Assembly (NCBI GenBank): GCA_964627045.1
Contig: CAZVIK010000084.1
Location: 1-16,114 of the forward strand
DNA: 16,114 nt
DNA from: CAZVIK01 sp964627045
GTDB taxonomy: Bacteria > Acidobacteriota > Terriglobia > Bryobacterales > Bryobacteraceae
Direction of reading: 5' to 3'
Shown here: in pieces, positions 1-8,714 of the stretch
How the letters are laid out: every line of letters starts with the position of its first letter
Numbering within the stretch: the stretch's first letter is position 1
The notes under the pieces: model-generated
The model's database searches: none
What the model saw: the letters and a program-made list of their open reading frames with translations, nothing else
What the model was told of the DNA's origin: nothing
Program-made: the position numbers and the translations under genes

Positions 1-1
1 G

Positions 2-1375
2 AATGTCGACAACTTCCTCTCCATTCCCACCGACTGTCCGCAGCGCAACGAGCGCATGGGCTGGAGCGGCGATATCAACGTGTTCTCGCGCACGGCAACC
101 TATGTATCCAACGCCAATCAGTTTCTGACGCGGCACATGTACGCGATGCGCGACGTGCAGGCGCCCAACGGGCGTTTCACGGACGTGGCGCCGGTGGGCG
201 GTGGCTTCGGCGGCCTGCTGTGGGGCAGCGCGGGAATCGTGGTGCCCTGGGAAACTTACGTGCAATACCACGACGTGGGCCTGCTGGAGCAGCACTATCC
301 GGCGATGGTGAGGTACATCGACTACCTGGAAACGACCATCGACCCCAAGACCGGTCTGAGCACGGACGCGCAACTGGGCGACTGGCTGGGGCCGCAAAAC
401 AACCTGCTGGGATCGGCATTCCTGGCGACGGCGTATCACGCCTACAGCCTGGAGATCCTATCCAAGGCCGCGGCGGTGTTAGGCAAGGCAGGGGACGCGG
501 CGAGGTACCGCGAGATGTACGAGAAGCGCAAGGCGTTCTTCAATTCGACGTTTGTGAACGGCGAAAAGAAGACGCTGGGCGTCGGCAGCGGCGGGTTCGG
601 CGGCCCGCGAGGCGGAGCGGCGCAGGAGTTCCGCGTGGCCGATTCGCAAACCTCCTACGCGGTGGGTCTGGGCATGGGCTTGTTCAGCGATGAGAACGTC
701 CCGCATATGGTCAGGAACCTGAGAAACGCTGTCGAGCGGGAAAACAAGGACGACTCGGGCGTGACGCGGCCGAAGTACTCGCTGATGACCGGCTTTATCG
801 GAACAGCGTGGATCAGTAAGGCGCTCTCGGACCACGGACTCAGCGAAATGGCCTACAGGCTGTTGCAGAACAACCAGTACCCTTCGTGGCTGTACGCCAT
901 CGATCAGGGGGCGACGACGATTTGGGAGCGGCTGAACGGCTACACGGTGGAAGACGGATTCGGCGGCAACAACAGTATGAACTCGTTCAACCACTACTCG
1001 TTCGGCGCAGTGGGCCAGTGGATGATGGCCTACTCGCTCGGCATCCAGCGCGACGAGCCGGGCTTCCAGAGATTCATCCTTCAACCGGAGCCCGACCCGA
1101 CCGGCGCGATGACCAGCGCCGAGGGCTACTACGATTCGATGTACGGCCGGATTGCAAGCGCGTGGAAGATGGAAGGCGGGGCGCTGACCTACCGCGCGGT
1201 GGTTCCGGCGAACACCACGGCGACGCTGTATCTGCCGGCGAACGGGCCGGGGGCGGTGAAGGAAGGCGGAAGGGACGCGGGCTCGGCGAGAGGCGTCAAG
1301 TTCGTCAAGAGTGAAAATGGCAAGGTGGCCTACACGCTGGAGTCCGGCAGCTACGTGTTCACGGTGAGCCGGTAG
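2..1375 (+). CDS. GH78 alpha-L-rhamnosidase, C-terminal part (5' truncated)
   Basis: This family hydrolyses terminal alpha-L-rhamnose from plant glycans such as rhamnogalacturonan and from glycosides, by an inverting mechanism in an (alpha/alpha)6 barrel. The frame is open from base 2, so the gene enters from outside the window; the first in-frame ATG (base 56) lies inside the conserved motif and is not the start. Of 457 visible residues, 9-24 read PTDCPQRNERMGWSGD, the GH78 signature; its Glu (visible residue 17) is the likely general acid. TTIWERLNG (Glu309) and MNSFNHYSFG (His331) match the second conserved active-site region, with the expected general-base Glu. The last ~110 residues look like the C-terminal beta-sandwich. 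A Gly-rich loop sits near visible residues 193-208. The CE15-like esterase follows 38 nt downstream, suggesting a carbohydrate-degradation operon. The N-terminal beta-sandwich domains and any signal peptide are outside the window. Family assignment is firm; the exact substrate is not known. Confidence 0.93.
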   Translation, partial: NVDNFLSIPTDCPQRNERMGWSGDINVFSRTATYVSNANQFLTRHMYAMRDVQAPNGRFTDVAPVGGGFGGLLWGSAGIVVPWETYVQYHDVGLLEQHYPAMVRYIDYLETTIDPKTGLSTDAQLGDWLGPQNNLLGSAFLATAYHAYSLEILSKAAAVLGKAGDAARYREMYEKRKAFFNSTFVNGEKKTLGVGSGGFGGPRGGAAQEFRVADSQTSYAVGLGMGLFSDENVPHMVRNLRNAVERENKDDSGVTRPKYSLMTGFIGTAWISKALSDHGLSEMAYRLLQNNQYPSWLYAIDQGATTIWERLNGYTVEDGFGGNNSMNSFNHYSFGAVGQWMMAYSLGIQRDEPGFQRFILQPEPDPTGAMTSAEGYYDSMYGRIASAWKMEGGALTYRAVVPANTTATLYLPANGPGAVKEGGRDAGSARGVKFVKSENGKVAYTLESGSYVFTVSR

Positions 1376-1413
1376 CGGCGCTCGGCATCAAGCACGGGAG
1401 TCAGGAGAACATC

Positions 1414-2922
1414 ATGAAGCGCACGATGTTTCGGATGGTGGTTTTCGCGAGTCTCGCGCTGGCTTCGGCCGTGGTTGGAATCCTTTACGGTCAATCCGCG
1501 GCGGCGCCGCCGGCGGTGAACTGGACTACGGCCGATGACCACAAGAATATGATGGACCAGCTCGGCATCAAGGCCCTGCGCCCGGGGCCGAGCGGCAACG
1601 AATCGGCGCCGGATCACGCCAACTACGACGAGGCCCTGGCCAATCCCTTCCCGAATCTCCCCGAGGCGCTAACGCTGAAAAACGGAAGGAAGGTCACCAC
1701 TCCGGAGATGTGGTGGAATCAGCGGCGGCCGGAGATCGTCGAGGAGTTCGACCGGGAGGTGCTGGGCCGCGTGCCGAAGAACGTCCCGAGGGTAGCCTGG
1801 ACGGTCACCAAAAAGGTGGAGGCCACCGTGGCCGGGCGGCCGGTCGTCGGGAAGGCGCTGGCCGGGCGCGTGGACAACTCGGCCTACCCGGAGATCACCG
1901 TCGAGATCCAGATGACGCTGGTGACGCCGGCCGATGCCAAAGGGCCGGTACCCGTGATGATGATGTTCGGCGGGCGCACGCTGCCGGAACTGGCGCCACC
2001 TGGCGGAGCCGGAGCCGGGCGCGGGTTCGGAGCGCCGCTGGCGGGGCAAGGCGCGGCGCGCGCCGGCGGGCCGCCGGCGGGATTTGCACCTCCGGCGGGC
2101 GGCGATCCACCGGCCACCGAGCAGTTGATCGCCGCGGGCTGGGGCTTCGCCACAATCACCCCGGCCAGCATCCAGGCCGACAACGGCGCGGGCTTGACCA
2201 AAGGCATCATCGGACTTGTGAACAAGGGACAGCTGCGCAAGCCGGAGGATTGGGGGGCGTTGCGCGCGTGGGCCTGGGGCGCGTCACGCGGTTTGGACTA
2301 TCTGGAGACCGACGCAGCGGTGGATGCCAAGCGTGTGGGCATCGAAGGCGTGTCGCGCTACGGCAAGGCGGCGCTGATCACGATGGCCTACGACACGCGA
2401 TTCGCCGTGGTGCTGGTGGGGTCCTCGGGCGAGGGCGGAGCCAAACTGCACCGCCGCAACTTCGGGGAAGCCGTTGAGAACCTGACCGGTTCGGGCGAGT
2501 ACCACTGGATGGCCGGGAATTTCCTGAAGTACGGCGCGTCGGAAGCGGTCTTCGGCAGCAAGAACGCCGGCGACATCCCGGTGGACGCGCACCAGCTCAT
2601 CGCGTTGTGCGCGCCTCGGCTTACGTTCATAAGCTACGGCATCCCCGAGAAGGGCGATGCACGGTGGCTCGATCAACAGGGGAGCTTCATGGCGGCGGTA
2701 GCGGCGGGTCCGGTGTTCCGGCTGCTCGGCGCGAAGGACCTGGGCACCTCGGACGACTACATGAAGGAGAAGATGCCGCCGGTAAATGTGGGATTGCTCG
2801 AGGGCGAACTCGCTTGGCGGCAGCACGACGGCGGGCACACCGACGGTCCGAACTGGAAGTACTTCATCCCTTGGGCGGACAAGTTCTTCGCGCGCTCGGC
2901 CGCGCCGGCCCAGGGAAAGTGA
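1414..2922 (+). CDS. Exported CE15-like glucuronoyl esterase
   Basis: CE15 enzymes cleave ester bonds between 4-O-methyl-glucuronic acid of xylan and lignin alcohols. The 502-residue product starts with a signal peptide (MKRTMF, hydrophobic stretch about residues 8-25, likely cut near the Ala run at 29-32), so it should act outside the cytoplasm. The start is fixed by an AGGAG (1403-1407) six bases before the ATG. It has the alpha/beta-hydrolase nucleophile motif GVSRYGK with Ser314, where CE15 usually has GxSRxGK, and GGHTDGPNWKYF with the likely catalytic His475. At the position where fungal members carry the catalytic Glu it reads SSGEGG with Ser337, so the acid is probably an Asp in the later GDARWLD segment, as in some bacterial members. 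Residues 194-233 are a Gly/Ala/Pro-rich low-complexity insert. An alternative label is acetylxylan-esterase-like hydrolase. The GH78 gene just upstream supports a role in plant cell-wall breakdown. Confidence 0.85.
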   Translation: MKRTMFRMVVFASLALASAVVGILYGQSAAAPPAVNWTTADDHKNMMDQLGIKALRPGPSGNESAPDHANYDEALANPFPNLPEALTLKNGRKVTTPEMWWNQRRPEIVEEFDREVLGRVPKNVPRVAWTVTKKVEATVAGRPVVGKALAGRVDNSAYPEITVEIQMTLVTPADAKGPVPVMMMFGGRTLPELAPPGGAGAGRGFGAPLAGQGAARAGGPPAGFAPPAGGDPPATEQLIAAGWGFATITPASIQADNGAGLTKGIIGLVNKGQLRKPEDWGALRAWAWGASRGLDYLETDAAVDAKRVGIEGVSRYGKAALITMAYDTRFAVVLVGSSGEGGAKLHRRNFGEAVENLTGSGEYHWMAGNFLKYGASEAVFGSKNAGDIPVDAHQLIALCAPRLTFISYGIPEKGDARWLDQQGSFMAAVAAGPVFRLLGAKDLGTSDDYMKEKMPPVNVGLLEGELAWRQHDGGHTDGPNWKYFIPWADKFFARSAAPAQGK

Positions 2923-2927
2923 CGTAG

Positions 2928-2940
2928 GCCGGAATCCGGC
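2928..2940. repeat. Short inverted repeat after the esterase stop
   Basis: GCCGG-AAT-CCGGC forms a 5-bp GC stem with a 3-base loop, 5 bases after the esterase stop codon. There is no T-tract behind it, so it is only a weak candidate for a transcription end or mRNA-stabilising hairpin. Confidence 0.25.
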
Positions 2941-3033
2941 ACCTCGAAGGCAGAAGTCCAGAGCGTTGTGGCGGCGCTATGTGGGGCAGGCGATCGTAGT
3001 TCGTCGTTTGCCGGTCCCGCAAGCCACACACGG

Positions 3034-3052
3034 CGATGGCCTCGCGCCATCG
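3034..3052. repeat. Perfect 7-bp inverted repeat in the 2923-3100 intergenic gap
   Basis: CGATGGC-CTCGC-GCCATCG is a perfect 7-bp stem with a 5-base loop. It lies in the 178-bp gap between the esterase and the DUF1015 gene, about 26 bases upstream of a candidate -10 element. It has no run of T, so it is either a factor-assisted terminator hairpin, an operator, or a dispersed palindromic repeat. The rest of the gap shows nothing else I can support. Confidence 0.35.
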
Positions 3053-3077
3053 TGCCCCCGGCCCGCCGCGCGGCGTC

Positions 3078-3086
3078 TGTTATCCT
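3078..3086 (+). promoter_or_regulatory. Candidate extended -10 promoter for the DUF1015 gene
   Basis: TGT-TATCCT fits the TGn-TAxxxT extended -10 pattern and ends 14 bases before the ATG at 3101, which would give a very short leader. No good -35 is visible. It gains support only from similar elements before 5310 and 9775. Confidence 0.3.
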
Positions 3087-3100
3087 GAATACCTACCCTC

Positions 3101-4336
3101 ATGGCAGACGTATCCCCCTTCCGCGCTTATCGCTACAGCTCCCAAGCTGGCAAGCTCGAAACCCTGGTTACTCAGCCCTACGACAAGATCAGCCCGGCGA
3201 TGCGGCAGCGCTACTTGGCGCTGAGCCCGCACAACCTGGTGCGCGTGATTCTGGGCGAGAAGACGCCGTCGGACTCGGCGGACGATAACGTCTACACCCG
3301 CGCCGCACGGCACCTGGATGAATGGTTCAAAGCCGGAATCCTGGAACAGGAGGCCGAGCCGGCGTTTTTTGCCTACTTCCAGGAATTCACCGAGCCCGAC
3401 ACGAGCGAGCGGCTGTTGCGTAAGGGGTTCATCGGGTTGGGAGCGGTGGAAGACTACTCGGCGGGTATCGTGCACCGGCACGAGCAGACGCTGAGCGGCC
3501 CGAAGGCCGACCGCCTGGAACTGCTGCGCCACGTGCGCACCCACTTCGGCCAGATCTTCATGCTGTATCCCGATCCCGAAGGGCGCGTGGACGCGATCCT
3601 GGACGCCGCCGCGCTGGAAGCGCCGCTAGCGGAGGTGACCGACGAATACGGGGCGATCCATCGCCTGTGGCGAATCGCCGGCCCGGCGCAGGTGGCGGCG
3701 ATCCGGCAGTCGATGGCGGCGAAGAGACTGATCATCGCCGACGGACATCACCGCTACGAAACGGCGCTGGCATTTCGCAATGAGAATCCCGGACTGGCCG
3801 ATGCCCGGCGCGTGATGATGACATTCGTGAACATGGACTCGCCCGGCTTGCGGATTCTGGCCACGCACCGTCTTGTGGACAAGGCCGACGTGGACGGACT
3901 CGTGAGTACCCTTCAGGCCGCCTTTCGCGTGCGGGAACTGGACGGCCTGGACGCGTTACGAGAGGCGTGGCGCGAGCCGCACGACGGCCGGATTCGCCTG
4001 GGCGTGGCGGGCGCGGGCAAGTTGTGGCTGGTGGAGGCGGCGCGGGAGCCCGGGCAACTCGACGTTCCCTTCCTGCACGAGCGGATTCTGCGGGACCGGC
4101 TCGCGATCGGCGCCGAAGAGGTGCGCGACGAGAAGCGCATCCGCTACATCCGGGGCGCGGAGGCGGCGGTGGAGGAGGTCGCCCGGGGCGAGGCGGCGCT
4201 GGCGTTTCTATTGGAGCCCACCGCCATCGCCGACGTCGGGCGGGTGGCGTTCTCCGGTGGTGTGATGCCACAGATGTCAACCGATTTTTATCCCAAACTT
4301 CTCAGTGGGCTGGCGGCCGACCGGCTGGAGAAGTGA
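3101..4336 (+). CDS. DUF1015 family protein
   Basis: This 411-residue protein matches the conserved DUF1015 family in length and motifs. The N-terminus MADVSPFRAYRYS, followed by the QPYDKISPAMRQRY segment, is typical. The central ADGHHRYETA motif (Asp214, His216, His217, Arg218, Tyr219, Glu220) is the family's most conserved element. I know of no established biochemical role; the conserved His/Arg/Tyr cluster suggests an enzyme or ligand-binding site. It has no signal peptide or membrane segment, so it is cytoplasmic. The start is the first ATG in a frame that reads straight into the conserved N-terminus; a clear Shine-Dalgarno is lacking and the leader may be very short. The aldo/keto reductase gene begins 35 nt after its stop, or overlaps it if a GTG at 4333 is used, so the two are probably co-transcribed. 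Its role in this pair is not evident. Confidence 0.9.
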   Translation: MADVSPFRAYRYSSQAGKLETLVTQPYDKISPAMRQRYLALSPHNLVRVILGEKTPSDSADDNVYTRAARHLDEWFKAGILEQEAEPAFFAYFQEFTEPDTSERLLRKGFIGLGAVEDYSAGIVHRHEQTLSGPKADRLELLRHVRTHFGQIFMLYPDPEGRVDAILDAAALEAPLAEVTDEYGAIHRLWRIAGPAQVAAIRQSMAAKRLIIADGHHRYETALAFRNENPGLADARRVMMTFVNMDSPGLRILATHRLVDKADVDGLVSTLQAAFRVRELDGLDALREAWREPHDGRIRLGVAGAGKLWLVEAAREPGQLDVPFLHERILRDRLAIGAEEVRDEKRIRYIRGAEAAVEEVARGEAALAFLLEPTAIADVGRVAFSGGVMPQMSTDFYPKLLSGLAADRLEK

Positions 4337-4371
4337 GTCGCTGGGGCGCGCGGCCCCGGATCGGAATCCTT

Positions 4372-5223
4372 ATGGTGACGAAAGCGTTCGGTTGGACCGG
4401 CGTGCAGGTTCCCGTGATCGGGCAGGGAACCTGGATGATCGAAGGCAATCGCGAGGCCGAAAAACGGGCGGTCGCAACACTCCGCGCGGGGCTGGACCTC
4501 GGCATGACGCACATCGACACGGCCGAGATGTACGGCAACGGACGAAGCGAGGAACTGGTGGGCGAAGCGATCGCCGGCCGCCGGGAAGAGGTGTTTTTGG
4601 TGAGCAAGGTGCTGCCGTCCAATGCCTCCTACGACGGCACACTGCGCGCCTGCGAACGCAGCCTGCGGCGGCTGAACACAGACTACCTCGACCTGTACCT
4701 GTTGCACTGGCGCGGGCAATATCGTCTGCGCGACACGATGCGCGCCATGGAAGAACTGGTGCAGGCGGGCAAGGTCCGCTTCGTGGGCGTGAGCAACTTC
4801 GACACCAACGACGTGCGCGAAGCGCAGGCGGCCTTGACGACGGTCCGGCTGGCGGCCAACCAGGTGCTGTACCACCTGGGCGATCGCGGCATTGAACGGA
4901 AGCTGATCCCCTACTGCCAGTCCCAGGGGATTGCGGTTGTCGGATACAGTCCGTACGGGCATGGGGACTTCCCCTCCCCGGCCAGTCGCGAAGGCAAGGC
5001 GTTGGCCGATGCCGGGCGCCGCCAGACAAAGACGCCGCGCCAGGTGGCGCTGAACTTCCTGACGAAGCTCGACGGGGTGTTCACGATTCCCAAGGCCTCC
5101 CGCGCGGAGCATATGAAGGAAAACGCCGGCGGCGCCGGCTGGACCCTGTCTCCGGAAGAAGAAGATATGGTCAACCGCGCGATGCCGGCGCCCACCAGGG
5201 ATGTGCCGCTCGGGATGCTCTGA
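4372..5223 (+). CDS. Aldo/keto reductase
   Basis: A NADPH-dependent oxidoreductase of the aldo/keto reductase superfamily (TIM barrel, cytoplasmic), reducing aldehydes or ketones; the true substrate cannot be told from sequence. The 283-residue length is normal for the bacterial single-domain members. The catalytic tetrad is complete: Asp49 and Tyr54 in HIDTAEMYGNGRSEELVG, Lys79 in VSKVLPSN, His112 in DLYLLHW. The segment VGVSNFDTNDV and the late FTIPKASRAEH, which contacts the cofactor phosphate, are also as expected. I chose ATG 4372 because MVTKAFGWTGVQVPVIGQGTW aligns with usual family N-termini and has a weak CGGA six bases upstream. The GTG at 4333 would overlap the DUF1015 stop as GTGA and add 13 non-family residues. 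The frame stays open back into the DUF1015 gene, but that part is a shadow. Confidence 0.92.
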   Translation: MVTKAFGWTGVQVPVIGQGTWMIEGNREAEKRAVATLRAGLDLGMTHIDTAEMYGNGRSEELVGEAIAGRREEVFLVSKVLPSNASYDGTLRACERSLRRLNTDYLDLYLLHWRGQYRLRDTMRAMEELVQAGKVRFVGVSNFDTNDVREAQAALTTVRLAANQVLYHLGDRGIERKLIPYCQSQGIAVVGYSPYGHGDFPSPASREGKALADAGRRQTKTPRQVALNFLTKLDGVFTIPKASRAEHMKENAGGAGWTLSPEEEDMVNRAMPAPTRDVPLGML

Positions 5224-5231
5224 GGCAACCG

Positions 5232-5249
5232 CGCAAAGTTACATTTGCG
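5232..5249. repeat. Perfect 6-bp inverted repeat between reductase and 5310 gene
   Basis: CGCAAA-GTTACA-TTTGCG begins 9 bases after the reductase stop. It lies just upstream of where a -35 would fall for the candidate promoter at 5275-5283, so it could be a regulator site as well as an end-of-gene hairpin. There is no T-tract. Confidence 0.35.
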
Positions 5250-5274
5250 TACTGCCGTTCTGCCCAAGCCGGCG

Positions 5275-5283
5275 TGCTAGAGT
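5275..5283 (+). promoter_or_regulatory. Candidate extended -10 promoter for the 5310-9709 gene pair
   Basis: TGC-TAGAGT matches TGn-TAxxxT and lies 26 bases before the ATG at 5310, giving a leader of about 20 nt. The -35 region is not consensus. The same arrangement is seen before cas10. Confidence 0.35.
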
Positions 5284-5309
5284 AAGTAACCAGACCGTCG
5301 GAGCAAACC

Positions 5310-8300
5310 ATGAAGACGTTCCTGGTTGTGCTGGGGTGTATCGTCTTTAGCGGCGCCGCGGAGGGGCAGGAAGCGGTTCGGGAAGCGCGCCGGCTGGAAT
5401 CACGCGGAGAGCCTGCGAGCGCCGAACGTGTGCTTCACGCGGCGGCATCACAGCCCGGGGCCTCCTTTGAGACGCTTCGGGCGTACGCCGAATTGCTGGA
5501 TTCCTATGGGCGCCCGGAGGCGCGTTCTGCCTACGAACGCCTCCTGGATGCGCCGGGCGCTCCCGCCAACCGCGACGTTCGCCTTTCGGCCGCGCGGCGG
5601 CTGGTGCTTCTTTCGCTCGCCGCGGGAGACAAGGCTTCCACCGAGCGGTTTCTGGCCGGGTATCGCGCCTTGGGTGGGACCGAGTGGACTGAAGCCCCCT
5701 GGGCGGGACAGGCCGCCTTGCCTCGCGCGCACACCTTGTCGATTCCGGGCCCGCTCGATTCGTTCCGCCGGATGGCGGCCGTGTCCGAAGACGTCGCGCC
5801 CGAGGACGTTCTGCCTTTTCTGGCGAAGAACGTCGTCATGACCGGCTACCAGGCGGGTTCCGGCAAGGAAGGACTGGTCCAAACCGAGTACCTGAAGCTG
5901 CTGGTCCGGTACCTTTCGCAGGCGCGGGAACTGACCAAGCTCGCCGGCCCGGCAGGCGCCATCCACGTGGATGCCTGCGAGTCGGCGCGGGCGGGCGACC
6001 TGCTGAGGGTGCTCGGCTACCGCATGCGCGGCGGATGCGGCAGTGAAGTGGTGCTTGAGACCGTAAACGCCTCGCGAGCCTTCCTCACCATCGACTCCGG
6101 CTTTCCGCTTGCCGAATTGGAGCAGGCGCTTCGAACCAACCGTCCGTTTGTGGTCCCGTATGCGCCGGCCGAGTTGCCGATGGCGTTCGATCCGGCTTCG
6201 TTGCTGAATCCACGAGACAAGTCGACGGACTTCCTGGACGCGTTTTTGGCGGACCCCACGCTGTGCCGGCTTTACCTGGGATTGTCGAAGCCCGATCCGG
6301 CGACCGCAGAGGAGTTGCGGAAGGGCATCCCCATGGAACGTCTGCGGGCGTTTGCCCACGTGTTGGATTTCTTTGGAGGCATGCTCCAGATCCGGGACGG
6401 CCGCGCGGTGGTGCCCGGCGGGGCGCGGGCCGAGCGGGTATGGGAAGAGCTGGCCGGGGCGCCTCCAAGCCAAGGGGCGCGGTTCGTGGAGCGGCTGGTA
6501 TCGCGCGACGACGGCTGGCTGGCCAGCTATTTCGACGCCCTGGCCCGGCTTCACGGCCCCGTGCAAGACTATCTCACCGAGCCCGAGCGCCTGCGGCGGT
6601 TCTACCTGGCGATTCGGGGACGCGTGACCAGTCCGGGGCCGGCGCGGCCGGTGTTCCAGTCGAACACCGACATGCTGTTGCTAACGGCGCGTCTGCGGCT
6701 CGAAGCCGGCGGACGCCCGCACCTGCCCGGGGGGCTGGATCTGTGGAAGCGGCTTATTGCGGAGAACCCCGGCGGCCGCTACGACGACCGTATGGCGCGC
6801 TCGGCGAAGGACTGGAAAGAGCCGGACGACGTCATGGAGGCGTTGTTCGCCCTCACGCGAAGGCTCATCGAAAACGAGCCGCTGAAGATCTACCTTTCGC
6901 TCAGCGAACTGAATCGTGCACGGGAGACGCCGCTGGGCCCGGCGGCGGCCGAACGGCTGGCCCGCGGCTACCGCCGTTTCGGCGCGCAGTACCCGGTGTT
7001 AGCCGAAGTTCCCGGGCTGCGCGAAGAAACATTGATCCAGTTTCTGGACACCGCCGAAAGGGTGAGCGCCATCGGCGACACGCTGGTACTGTCGGACACC
7101 GCCGGTTCGATGCAGGCGCTGGTGAGCCTTTGGCAGATTATATGCCGTCAAGGGTCTCTTCCGGCGGCGCAGGCCGACGCCGCGCTGGCGGAGATTCTCA
7201 GCGGCTTTGCAGCAGTCCGCAACGCCCGAGACGCCTTCAACGCCTCGCGGGCGGGTACCGGATTGCTGTTGAGGGCCGCCGGGAAAACGCCGGGCGCGAA
7301 CCCGCAGGAACAGCTCTTGGACCTGCTGACCGGGGGCACGGCATCCGCCATGCCGGAGGTCCAGGACGAGGCGCGCGCCGAGATGCAGGCCCACCTCGAT
7401 GCCCAACGCCTGGTCCCGTTGGATCTTCTGTTCGACGTAGCGGACCACGCCGAGGCGGTGGGCAAGGGAGGGAAGGCAGACGCCGCTCTGCTGAGCCGGA
7501 TGAATGCGCGCGTGGCAGCCATCGAGTCGCCGCGCTCACCCCTGACGACCGCGGAAAAAAACGCGCAGGCCTTCGGTTACCTGCCGGACCGGCACATCGA
7601 AGCGGAGCGGAAGCTGAACATCCGTTCCGCCATCGACCGCGCGGGGCGCGACGCGGCCAAGCAGCAAGAGGTACGCGGCCTGCTGATGCCGTTCCTGCGC
7701 GACACTCTGGTGGGCTTAAACTACGTCTACTACGCGCCGCCCGCCGCTCAACTGCTGCGCAGCAGCCCGTCGTTTGTCCGCAGTCACGACTTCGCCGGAA
7801 TGCCGGGCGCGCGTGACACTTGGCGGGCGCCGGTTCCATTGGGCGCCGGCTGGCCGGCGGGTGCGGGCGGGCGGCTGGTGGGGTCACTCTCGGGTTTACC
7901 CTACGCGCTGGCGCAGGCCGAACAGAACTTCCTCATCCCGACGCGCGAACAGGCGCTAATCTGGGGCGACATGGCGCCGCAACTGATCCAATCGGCCAAG
8001 GTGCCCCGCTGGTGGAACGTCACACAGGCTCAGATGCACTGGTTAGCGCTGCATCTGCGCTATGCGGCGTCGCTGTTGGCGGAGTCGGCGCTTAGCCCGG
8101 CAGTTCGCTCCGGTGTCTTGGAAACCCTCGCCCCGCAGGTGTCTCCGGCGCGGGGGTATTGGCTTGCTCAGGCGCTCGAGCGAGGCCAGGTGACGGCCGC
8201 GGCCGAGTCGCTGTCGCCATCGGAAGCCTATTTCCTGGCTCGGGAAGCGCTGGCGCGCCAGCCCGAGTCGAAAGACCCGTTTGCCGCCCGCATCCGGCGT

Positions 8301-8714
8301 ATGGCCGCGGAAGACCCAGCCCGCTTGAACTACTCGGCCGTGTCGCGCGCCTTTGGAACCCCCAAGCCGACGCTCACGGGGTCCTACCGGCCGGAGCTGT
8401 TGATGCTACGGACCTTCCCCACGCTGATGGGATACTCGAGCCGCGTGTTGGCCGAGAGTTGGGAGTCCAACACGCTGCACTGGGTGGAACTGGCCGACGA
8501 GGCGTTCTTGTCCCCCGATCAACTGAACCGGGTGGTGCCCGAATGGACGCGTCTGGCGGTGGAGCGAATCTTCGCCACACACCTGGAGGACTGGCCTGCG
8601 GTACTGAAGTCCCTGCGGCACGTCGGCCGGGACGTGCGCCGACAGTTGCGGACGCAGGCGGAGGTGGAGCAAAAAGCGTCATTGGAGCCCGTCTACAGGG
8701 AGCTGCAACCATGA
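5310..8714 (+). CDS. Large exported helical protein, unknown function
   Basis: I do not recognise a named family. The 1134-residue product begins MKTFLVVLGCIVFSGAAEGQ, a short signal peptide likely cut around residues 17-20. Cys10 is too close to the N-terminus to be a lipoprotein site. Residues about 20-125 look like three TPR-type helical hairpins of roughly 34 residues (REARRLESRGEPASAERVL, then LRAYAELLDSYGRPEARSAY, then a third). The rest is Ala/Leu/Arg-rich, mostly helical by eye, without obvious catalytic motifs or internal membrane segments. Two cysteines in VDACESARAG...RGGCGSE might pair outside the cytoplasm. Its TGA overlaps the ATG of the VWA gene (ATGA), so the two are translationally coupled and probably work together in the periplasm or envelope. 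The codon pattern is like that of the neighbours. A CRISPR role is not indicated. Confidence 0.85.
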   Translation: MKTFLVVLGCIVFSGAAEGQEAVREARRLESRGEPASAERVLHAAASQPGASFETLRAYAELLDSYGRPEARSAYERLLDAPGAPANRDVRLSAARRLVLLSLAAGDKASTERFLAGYRALGGTEWTEAPWAGQAALPRAHTLSIPGPLDSFRRMAAVSEDVAPEDVLPFLAKNVVMTGYQAGSGKEGLVQTEYLKLLVRYLSQARELTKLAGPAGAIHVDACESARAGDLLRVLGYRMRGGCGSEVVLETVNASRAFLTIDSGFPLAELEQALRTNRPFVVPYAPAELPMAFDPASLLNPRDKSTDFLDAFLADPTLCRLYLGLSKPDPATAEELRKGIPMERLRAFAHVLDFFGGMLQIRDGRAVVPGGARAERVWEELAGAPPSQGARFVERLVSRDDGWLASYFDALARLHGPVQDYLTEPERLRRFYLAIRGRVTSPGPARPVFQSNTDMLLLTARLRLEAGGRPHLPGGLDLWKRLIAENPGGRYDDRMARSAKDWKEPDDVMEALFALTRRLIENEPLKIYLSLSELNRARETPLGPAAAERLARGYRRFGAQYPVLAEVPGLREETLIQFLDTAERVSAIGDTLVLSDTAGSMQALVSLWQIICRQGSLPAAQADAALAEILSGFAAVRNARDAFNASRAGTGLLLRAAGKTPGANPQEQLLDLLTGGTASAMPEVQDEARAEMQAHLDAQRLVPLDLLFDVADHAEAVGKGGKADAALLSRMNARVAAIESPRSPLTTAEKNAQAFGYLPDRHIEAERKLNIRSAIDRAGRDAAKQQEVRGLLMPFLRDTLVGLNYVYYAPPAAQLLRSSPSFVRSHDFAGMPGARDTWRAPVPLGAGWPAGAGGRLVGSLSGLPYALAQAEQNFLIPTREQALIWGDMAPQLIQSAKVPRWWNVTQAQMHWLALHLRYAASLLAESALSPAVRSGVLETLAPQVSPARGYWLAQALERGQVTAAAESLSPSEAYFLAREALARQPESKDPFAARIRRMAAEDPARLNYSAVSRAFGTPKPTLTGSYRPELLMLRTFPTLMGYSSRVLAESWESNTLHWVELADEAFLSPDQLNRVVPEWTRLAVERIFATHLEDWPAVLKSLRHVGRDVRRQLRTQAEVEQKASLEPVYRELQP

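Noticed and set aside
479..1084. Long reverse-strand frames throughout, for example opposite GH78, 5310-8714, cas10 and csm5
   Set aside because: High GC leaves antisense frames open; none shows a recognisable motif and all lie fully opposite well supported genes.
2923..3100. Possible small gene in the 178-bp gap (ATG 3036)
   Set aside because: The frame has no ribosome site, runs into the DUF1015 gene and has no coding character of its own.
3967..4371. Long 5' extension of the aldo/keto reductase frame back into the DUF1015 gene
   Set aside because: It overlaps a well supported gene, is Arg/Gly-rich shadow sequence, and the reductase family begins at 4372.
8159..8710. N-terminal extension of the VWA gene frame
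   Set aside because: The extension overlaps the 1134-residue protein; the signal peptide starts at 8711 at an ATGA overlap.
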